Positions 55,517 to 64,000 of a stretch of DNA of 64,000 nt are shown piece after piece (within the stretch, counting starts at the first letter, position 1; the number at the start of each line of letters is the position of its first letter). The position numbers and the translations under genes were made by a program. Under the pieces are notes generated by a model, which saw only the letters and a program-made list of their open reading frames with translations, had not been told where the DNA came from and ran no database searches. Source of the DNA: Mytilus californianus (Eukaryota > Mollusca > Bivalvia > Mytilida > Mytilidae); contig NW_026262712.1 in assembly GCF_021869535.1 (NCBI RefSeq), forward strand, positions 98,096,140-98,160,139. Reading direction: 5' to 3'.

Positions 55517-57425
55517 GTAAGATATTATTAGAAAAAACTTTATTTATTGGTATGAATTATCAGTGTTATGAGAATAACAGTACCAACATCTGAACAGCAA
55601 GGGAACAGTGAAACATTTTTATTCTCTATATTAATAACATAGGTTTCAGAAAACACTTTGGACGCAGCAAATTTATGAAAGGTTATTTTTCATTTATAGT
55701 TCTTTTAGAAGTTTTTATAGAATCAATGTCAGTGCAGATTTTCAAGTCAGTTACTGATATATACCATCAGTGATATGAAAACATATTTTTCGATATAAAT
55801 AATTCAAAAGCATGAGTCCAATTTGTGTGAAATATTTTATTCCTCCATCATAGTGTTAGTATGTCATTTAAGATGAAGAAATCATAAATAAGCCGTTATG
55901 ACAGACAGCCAACAAATTGAATAATAGTATAGGTCTTATACACCTTGTCGTAATTGTACAAAATGTATATAACACCATCCGTGAAAGACCAGGGACAAAA
56001 ATGTCAAAATCATATGCTGTAATTTTATTTCCCATCAAATTCTGGCGAAACAGGATTTGACGTTTAATGTGCCTCTCCTTTTGTATAAGTCCAACAAAAC
56101 AAAAAGATTGGATTCTAATTAAGTTTCCTTAGATACGATGAAGAATTGATGTCCTGCAAGTTAAAAGCCGAGGGCAATTTTTCTTTTCAATTTTAAAAGT
56201 TTATTAAGTGGTTGTCCACTAGGAAAAAAATCTAGATTTTTAACTTATAGAACATTAAAAGTAATAGCTTTGTCTGAAAGTGTGACACATAAATAAATGA
56301 TGCTTCCCTTTCATGTCAAATTGGACAGCAGGGAAAAAAATGAATATGCCAGGTCGTAAGACTGATAGATTTTAAATCAATACTTCAATGGATATGAGAA
56401 AAATGGGTAAAGACACATTTATAAAATATAAGAGAGATGAAAAGAGAAAGTTTTGTATCTTACTGTGTTATCAAGGAGATTTCTACTTCATCAGAGTTGT
56501 CTCCCCATTACACGTGTTGACTTTTTTAATCATGAAAAGGGTAGCCATTGTGTAGAGTTGATGTGTTGTCATTTTAGCCCTTGAAAAGTGATAGGACTCC
56601 TACTTTAAGTTGTATTTTGAAAAACAAATGTGTCTTCTAACTAATTAGAATCATCTAATATACTTTTAGGCCTTTATATACAACTTAAAATTGTTATATA
56701 ATTCACCGAGCAAATTTAGAAAAAAAAAGCTATTTAATTATCTAGAAATTTTAATAAGTTGAAGAATTATACATGTTATAGCCCTTTAGAGAATATACAA
56801 AAAATTTGAAATTTAAAATATTTTTTTTAGTTGTGATTTTTGAAGATCAGATATTTACAGTCAAAGGTCTTTGGCAGAAATTTAACGTTATTTTACAATG
56901 TTCCTATTCCTTTAGTTAGTTTGTTTTGCCTTAATTGAAAACCAATTTGTCAAGTGTTTTCTTACAATACTGATAATAGCCAAAACTCAAATGATATTTT
57001 TATATGATTTATACTGATCCTCTTAAAGCTATGAACATTTATTGACCTTAGTAAAGTAGTGCGAGCCCAAGGGTTCAGTGGACATATTACAACTGTCACA
57101 TGCATATGACAATGTCATTTAGATTAAATAAAAAATATACAATTTACCCTGAATATTAATATAGTTGTATGAAAAATGCAATTATCTTAGATGTCGAAAC
57201 CAATTGACCTGTATATCATACGTAATTTCATGTTGGTATAATTTTGATCAAATTTGCTATGGATAATGCTTGGATCATTGCTAAAGAATACTGATCAGTT
57301 TAGTGACAAAAGGTAGGTTTCCTTCTAGTTAATTAGCACAGGAAAACAGTGGGAATACTTAGACAACATTTATTGTTAGTTATTATGGGAAAAAAATTCT
57401 AGAAAAGTGCAACATTGAAAGAGAA
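55517..57425. other. Next intron of the plus-strand gene, nothing recognised
   Basis: AT-rich. No following exon with the needed phase was found. Confidence 0.4.
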
Positions 57426-57429
57426 AAAA

Positions 57430-57655
57430 ATGTTGACTCAAAAGTTCAGGATAGTATTGCTCTTAATATCACAGAAAACAGTTGGTCTAAGTGTTAATTA
57501 TAAGGACTTGAGTACTCTCAGATCTTTACTTGGTGTCTTTTTTGTTGTGGGATATATAGATACTCTGCCACGTTCAGTCTTTAGAGGTTTTCTGCTTTGT
57601 ATTGATCTGATGAGTTAAGCCCTTTTTAACTGATTTTTTTATCTTTGTTGCTTTA
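57430..57655 (+). repeat. Dispersed mussel-type repeat, abutting an array
   Basis: TTGTGGGATATATAGATACT, GCCACGTTCAGTCTTTAGAG, GTATTGATCTGATGAGTTAA, GCCCTTTTTAACTGATTTTT. It is the complement of part of 44885-45840. Its right end merges into the 40-bp array. Confidence 0.65.
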
Positions 57656-59335
57656 CCTGACCAGTGTGTTTGTTATTGATATCTTTGTTGCTTTACCTGA
57701 CTGATATCTTTGTTGCTTTACCTGACTGATATCTTTGTTGCTTTACCTGACCAGTCTGTTTGTTATTGATATCTTTGTTGCTTTACCTGACTGATATCTT
57801 TGTTGCTTTACCTGACCAGTCTAATTGTTATTTATCTTTGTTGCTTTACCTGCCTGATATCTTTGCTGCTTTACCTGACCTATGTGTTTGTTATTGATAT
57901 CTTTGTTGCTTTACCTGACCAATGTGTTTGTTATTGAGATCTTTGCTTCTTTACCCGACTAGTGTGTTTGTTATTAATATCTTTGTTGCTTTACCTGACC
58001 AGTATGTTTGTTATTGATATCTTTGTTGTTTTACCTGACTAGTGTGTTTGTTATTGATATCTTTGTTGCTTTACCTGACTGTGTGTTTGTTATTGAGATC
58101 TTTGCTGCTTTACCTGACCAGTATGTTTTTCATTGGTATCTTTGTTGCTTTACCCGACCAGTGTGTTTGTCATTGATATCTTTGTTGCTTTACCTGACTA
58201 GTGTGTTTGTTATTGATATCTTTGTTGCTTTATCTGACCAGTGTATTTTTATTGATATCTTTGTTGCATTACCTGACTAGTATGTTTGTTATTGATATCT
58301 TTGTTGCTTTACCTGACCAGTGTGTTTGTTATTGCTATCTTGCTGCTTTACCTGACCAGAGTGTTTGTTATTGAGATCTTTGCTTCTTTACCTGACCAGT
58401 ATGTTTGTTATTGATATCTTGCTGCTTTACCAGGCTAGAGTGGTTGTTATTGAGATCTTTGCTTCTTTACCTGAGTGTGTTTGTTATTGATATCTTTGTT
58501 GCTTTACCTGACCAGTGTGTTTGTTATTGATATCTTTGCTGCTTTACCTGACTTGTGTGTTTGTTATTGATATTTCTGTTGCTTAACCTGACTAGTGTGT
58601 TTGTTATTGATATCTTTGTTGCTTTACCTGACCATTGTGTTTGTTATTGATATCTTTGTTGCTTTACCTGACTAGTTAGTTTGTAATTGATATCTTTGTT
58701 GCTTTACCTGACCAGTGTGTTTGTTATTGATATCTTTGTTGCTTTACCTGACCATTGTGTTTGTTATTGATATCTTTGCTGCTTTATCTGACCAGTGTGT
58801 TTGGTATTGATATCTTGGTTGCTTTACCCGACCAGTGTGTTTGTTATTTATATCTTTGCTGCTTTATCTGACCAGTGTGTTTGGTATTGATATCTTTGCT
58901 GCTTTATCTGACTAGTGTGTTTGTTATTGATATTTCTGTTGCTTAACCTGACTAGTGTGTTTGTTATTGATACCTTTGTTGCTTTACCTGACCAGTGATT
59001 TTTTGTTGATATCTTTGCTGCTTTACCTGACCAGTGTGTTTGTTATTGATATCTTTGCTGCTTTACCTGACCAGTGTGTTTGTTATTGAGATCTTTGCTT
59101 CTTTACCTGACCATTGTGTTTGTTATTGATATCTTTGTTGCTTTACCTGACCAGTGTGTTTGTTATTGATAGCTTTGCTGTCTTACCTGACCAGTGTGTT
59201 TGTTATTGATATCTTTGCTGTCTTACCTGACCAGTGTTTTTGTCATTGATATCTTTGTTGCTTTACCTGACCATTGTGTTTGTTATTGATATCTTTACTG
59301 CTTAAATTACCTGACCAGTGTGTTTGTTATCATTC
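57640..59335 (+). repeat. 40-bp minisatellite, about 42 copies
   Basis: Unit GTGTGTTTGTTATTGATATC-TTTGTTGCTTTACCTGACCA with many point variants (GCTGCTTTACC, GAGATCTTTGCTTC) and short deleted units near the left edge. Open runs up to 90 codons arise by chance. Confidence 0.95.
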
Positions 59336-60420
59336 TGTTTCATCACCTTTCATTATATTAGATGATTTATTCAGATTAAATTGCTGGACATAAAGGCTAA
59401 AGGAAGAACATCAATCCTTTAAGACATGTTTGTATGGACTTTTCACACTAAATTTTATTCTTAACATTAATGAAGTAGGGGTACCTATACATTAATCAAT
59501 CTTTTTTCGGTTATTGATTACTATATGAAATCTGTTCAGAATTTGACCTTGACCAATATTTTTTTTTGACAGAAGTGAAGATTTCGTAATCTGCATATAA
59601 AGTACTATGGGTTTGAGAAAGTACCTTATAATGTGATTATAGCACTATGTAACTATTGTAATGATATTTCAGTACATGTACCAGAAACATACATTACTGG
59701 ATTTGCACTATATATATGTGTGTTAGTACAAGTTTTTGTACTCTTATTTAGTATAAAAACTATCACACTTCCAGTAAGATTGGATTAAATAAAACAGAAG
59801 TACTGTATATATTTTGTATCTTTGTTGTAAATGAAGTATCTATCATGTATTGCAAATCTAGCTCACTACGTAGTACTGTAGAATTATGGTTCTAAAGGTA
59901 GAGTTATTGGAAGCTAACATTATTAAGGTATATATGTGTAGGATTTGAAAAGTCCGCAGCGTGGAGACAGTACATTAGCACTTAAACTTTATTTGAGTGT
60001 GTTAACTAATTTGGAAAAGGGCACTCACTGTATGATGTTATAAAACAGTTGAAAAGTGACAACATTGTTTTCTTTAACACCTGGGTTATGTCAAATTGAC
60101 ATCTGTAAATTTTTAATAATATTAAGTATGTGCTAAGTATCCATATATGATTCAGTTTTCTAGTTTTTAACAGTGTTCTGACAAGTGACCATTAATTGAC
60201 ATAAAAATTTTCAATTAAAAAACATTTTATAATGTTATAAAACAGTTGAAAAGTGACACAAATTGACATTTGTAAATTCATGATAATAAGGTAGCGTCTA
60301 AGTAACCAATATATGATTCAGTTTCCTAGTTTTTTTAGGGTTCTAACCTAAGTATTTGACCATTGCACTGTAAGTATCACTTATTTCTCTACATTATAGA
60401 AACTTTAAAATAGATCCTCG
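59336..60420. other. Intron, nothing recognised
   Basis: 60030-60100 and 60225-60330 share TATAAAACAGTTGAAAAGTG and ATATGATTCAGTTTxCTAG, a diverged 190-bp direct duplication. No exon found. Confidence 0.45.
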
Positions 60421-60424
60421 ATTC

Positions 60425-60870
60425 CATCATCAGCATCATCAACATTTAGGTTCAGTCTGTGGTTCAAGTTTTTCAGACACAAATAACTTTGTCAAACCTT
60501 TATGGAATTTCATGAAATTTGGACAGAAGATAATATTTGAAGCAAAATTTTGAAACAAATATTAATTTCATTTTTCAGCATTTTACTGATAGACAGACAT
60601 AGTTTTTTGCAGTTAAAATTTACAGTCTAAGATTACATTTTTTTTTACATCATAAATTTTTAAACCTTCATTGATTGTTATGAAACCAAGACAGAAGGAA
60701 GCTAATCTACAAGATCAAGAAATTGCATCTAAAGAAAACATTCGATTTTTTAAAAATTCTGTATGTTACTTTTAAATGGACTCACTTTTTACAGTTTAAA
60801 CAGTACACTTTTACACTGAAAGCAGCTATCACAGGCGACACAGGGTTCCAGGAAACCCTTTACAAATAGT
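60425..60870 (+). mobile_element. GTCTCGC-family element, right part
   Basis: Core GGTTCAGTCTGTGGTTCAAG, AATTTCATGAAATTTGGACA and a right end ACAGGCGACACA followed by the hairpin GGGTTCCAGGAAACCC (60843-60858). Same family as 33831-34500. Confidence 0.65.
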
Positions 60871-62015
60871 ATTAACAAGTTTATACTGAAATCACTGTTA
60901 GGTAGAGAAAGTAGATACATGTTGAAACAATTCAGTATTAAATGATTTTTCACTTAATTTACAATTCTGTATTTTATGATCTGTAGCAACCCAATGTTGC
61001 AAGAAGCAAAAAGACATCTAGAGGTCAACGTCCTCAACAATCTAAGACTTGTGTTTACATTATATGTCAAGTAATAAATCATATCACAAAGCTGGAAAAC
61101 TTTTGAAAAAAATTAATAGAGACTAGATTAAAGATCTGTCATTCATACCACCTTCTTTTAATGACTAAAACATTAAGATATAACATGCAGACCACCAATG
61201 ACGGGGTTCCTGCCATGCAGATCATGGCAAGATATATGTTACAAACTTCCAGGTTTAACACAGCCCTCAAGGATATATACTAGTACAGTAATATCTTTCG
61301 GTTTATCTTTAAAATACAAAGATCTGTTCTTAAAGAAAAAAAATAAAACTTCCAACTACCCAAGTAAAATATATTAGGTCCTCAAAATTTTTAATTTTTT
61401 CAATAGAGAACAACATTAAATAGTGTTGTTTTATCTATTACCTTGGTGAAAGACAACTGTGAAACATTAGGTATACACCTACATTTTACCCTACCACACG
61501 ACCACCTCTTCAGATGTTGGTTCACCATATATAATTTCAGGTTATTTTATTTTAAATAAATAAAAGAAATTTAAGGCCCTATATATATGCCATGGATTGC
61601 CTTGGAGAACAGAACTTAATTTATTGAATTCAAAGTCTAATTTCCTAGACCATGTATTGGCTGTTGTTGTTTTTCTTTGTTTGTACACAGGTTTTTTTCG
61701 GAGTTGAGTGAAATTGGTGGTTAAATAAGTGTGGTCTTTTGAACTGTCCAATATTTTGGCAATTCCTGTTATCTTTTTTATGTATTATAATTTTGTTTAT
61801 GTCCTGCCTATGATAGTAAGGGCATTATGTTTTCTCAGGTCTGTGCATCAGTCCGATATTCCCTTTGTCCAATATTTCGTTCTTCCAAACCTGCCCAGGA
61901 TTGATTGATTAATGCTTGTTTAAGCCCCAAGTTCTGAATGATTAAGTTGACCAGGAAGTTGAGTTCACATCGACACTGAAACTAAGGTACATGTGATTGT
62001 TTATGAGATGTTTTT
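60871..62015. other. Intron, little recognised
   Basis: 61795-61880 (AAGGGCATTATGTTTTCTCA, GGTCTGTGCATCAGTCCG) looks like the start of a dispersed bivalve repeat. No exon. Confidence 0.35.
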
Positions 62016-62029
62016 TTTTAATTATATGG

Positions 62030-63670
62030 TAGATAACAGTTTTGACTTTGTTTTCCTTGTTCACTCATCACAGATATGACTGGTAACAGTTTTGATTTTG
62101 TTTTCCTTGTTCACTCATCACAGATATGACTGGTAACAGTTTTGATTTTGTTTTCTCTTGTTCACTCATCACAGATATGGCTGGTAACAGTTTTGATTTT
62201 GTTTTCCTTGTTCACTCATCACAGATATGACTGGTAACAGTTTTGATTTTGTTTTCCTTGTTCACTCATCATAGATATGACTGGTAACAGTTTTGATTTT
62301 GTTTTCCTTGTTCACTCATCACAGATATGACTGGTAACAGTTTTGATTTTGTTTTCCTTGTTCACTCATCACAGATATGACTGGAAACAGTTTTGACTTT
62401 GTTTTCCTTGTTCACTCATCATAGATATGACTGGTAACAGTTTTGATTTTGTTTTCCTTGTTCACTCATCACAGATATGACTGGTAACAGTTTTGATTTT
62501 GTTTTCCTTTTTCACTCATCACAGATATGACTGTAAACAGTTTTGACTTTGTTTTCCTTGTTCACAGATATGACTGGTAACAATTTTGACTTTGTTTTCC
62601 TTGTTCACTCATCACAGATATGACTGGTAACAGTTTTGATTTTGTTTTCCTTGTTTCCTCATCACATATATGACTGGTAACAGTTTTGACTTTATTTTCC
62701 TTGTTCACTCATCACAGATATGACTGGTAACAGTTTTAATTTTGTTTTCCGTGTTCACTCATCACAGATATGACTGGTAACAGTTTTGATTTTGTTTTCC
62801 TTTTTCACTCATCACAGATATGACTGGTAACAATTTTGACTTTGTTTTCCTTGTTTACTCATCTCAGATATGTCTGGTAACAGTTTTGACTTTGTTTTCC
62901 TTGTTCACTCATTACAGATATGACTGGTAACAGTTTTGACTTTGTTTCCCTTGTTCACTCATCACAGATATGACTGGTAACAGTTTTGATTTTGTTTTCC
63001 TTGTTCCCTCATCACATATATGACTGGTAACAGTTTTGACTTTGTTTTCCTTGTTCACTCATTACAGATATGACTGGTAACAGTTTTGACTTTGTTTTCC
63101 TTGTTCCCTCATTACAGATATGACTGGTAACAGTTTTGACTTTGTTTTCCTTGTTCCCTCATTACAGATATGACTGGTAACAGTTTTGACTTTGTTTTCC
63201 TTGTTCCCTCATTACAGATATGACTGGTAACAGTTTTGACTTTGTTTCCCTCATTACAGATATGACTGGTAACAGTTTTGATTTTGTTTTCCTTGTTCAC
63301 TCATCTCAGATATGACTGGTTACAGTTTTGATTTTGTTTTCCTTGTTCACTCATCACAGATATGACTGGTAACAGTTTTGACTTTGTTTTCCTTGTTCCC
63401 TCATCACAGATATGACTGGTAACAGTTTTGACTTTGTTTTCCTCGTTCACTCATCACAGATATGACTGATAACAGTTTTGACTTTGTTTTCCTTGTTCCC
63501 TCATCACAGATATGACTGGTAACAGTTTTGACTTTGTTTTCCTTATTCACTCATTACAGATATGACTGGTAACAGTTTTGACTTTGTTTTCCTTGTTCAC
63601 TCATTACAGATATGACTGGTAACAGTTTTGACTTTGTTTTCCTTGTTCCCTGAGCATCACAGATATGACT
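62030..63670 (+). repeat. 50-bp minisatellite, about 33 copies, acceptor-like
   Basis: Unit ATATGACTGGTAACAGTTTT-GATTTTGTTTTCCTTGTTCACTCATCACAG. Every unit contains a pyrimidine-rich run ending in CAG and, ten bases later, GGTAACA, resembling a 3' splice site plus a 5' splice site. A few units are shortened (62563, 63240). The minus strand has open runs of up to 62 codons. Confidence 0.95.
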
Positions 63671-63782
63671 GATCAGGTAGTGTTAAAGCTGACTGTCACT
63701 CTGAGTACATTCTGAGTACATTCTCATGTTTAAGTTTTTGTTTTAGTTAGTTAACAAAGAAGTTGAAAGTTACAGTACATGT

Positions 63783-64000
63783 TTATTATAATGTAAAACT
63801 TAATACACGTGTTCATCATTATATGAAATGTTTACATAACTTTTTGTTTTGAATTATTTTGTGAATTTACTCAGGAATCATAAGAGCCCTTAATTGGTAA
63901 CAAAATATATCTTATCTTATCTTATCTTATCTTATTATGATGTAAAACTTAATACACGTGTTCATCATTATATGAAATGTTTACATAATTTTTTGTTTTG
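63783..64000. repeat. 149-bp duplication with a CTTAT microsatellite
   Basis: ATGTAAAACTTAATACACGT...TTTACATAA begins at 63791 and again at 63940. Between them lies a five- to six-copy TCTTA run (63909-63935). The second copy is cut by the window edge. Confidence 0.85.

Noticed and set aside
59570..59600. Next exon of the plus-strand gene after TTTTTTTGACAG
   Set aside because: The required phase reads into a stop after four codons.
61840..61920. Exon after GTTTTCTCAG
   Set aside because: The sequence resembles the start of a dispersed repeat, and no donor follows before the stop.
62030..63670. CRISPR-like or coding array
   Set aside because: No spacers; units vary throughout and show no coding constraint.

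Overview
The window is animal nuclear DNA: AT-rich, with short coding exons flanked by GT/AG splice sites, kilobase introns, many dispersed repeats and at least sixteen tandem arrays. Several dispersed repeats (for example around 9.9, 12.0, 15.8, 34.6, 42.0, 45.5 and 57.5 kb) are ones I recall as abundant in marine mussels, so a bivalve close to Mytilus is the best guess. That assignment rests on recall, not on a search.

Two protein-coding genes can be supported, arranged head to head. On the minus strand (11,872 down to 2,250) seven consecutive exons splice in phase into 317 codons of a Dbl-family Rho guanine nucleotide exchange factor: a DH domain followed directly by a PH domain, best matching ARHGEF39. 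Only the short last exon, the end of the PH domain, was not found; it may lie beyond position 1. On the plus strand a start exon (19,195-19,297) and one further exon (55,448-55,516) join in the only open frame to give the first 38 residues of a protein I do not recognise. They are separated by about 36 kb, and the gene runs off the right edge. Both genes have very short upstream ORFs ending a few bases before the main ATG. A GC-richer stretch with ETS, CCAAT and GC-box-like motifs near 13.65-13.9 kb, between the two genes, is a possible promoter region.

The rest is intronic or intergenic repeat. Tandem arrays with units of 22-67 bp, mostly 38-57 bp, sum to roughly a fifth of the window. The largest is a 48-bp satellite at 22.86-27.85 kb that carries a nearly identical internal 1,313-bp duplication. 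Transposable elements with visible boundaries include: a 1.6-kb hAT-type element (16,867-18,460); two inverted-repeat elements sharing CAGTCAGGG ends and 5-bp target duplications (7,531-8,305 and 11,402-11,679); TA-flanked MITEs (3,725-4,556; 6,174-6,628; 33,352-33,558); Helentron/HINE-like elements with terminal hairpins, one nested in another (30,121-32,085); tRNA-derived SINEs; and decayed LINE fragments.

The most unusual structure is a 56-57-bp minisatellite (8,316-8,640). It is a tandem amplification of the 3' end of a RhoGEF exon together with its splice donor, and so supplies a ladder of possible alternative donors, the first two in frame. I saw no CRISPR array, bacterial operon, rRNA gene or intact virus.
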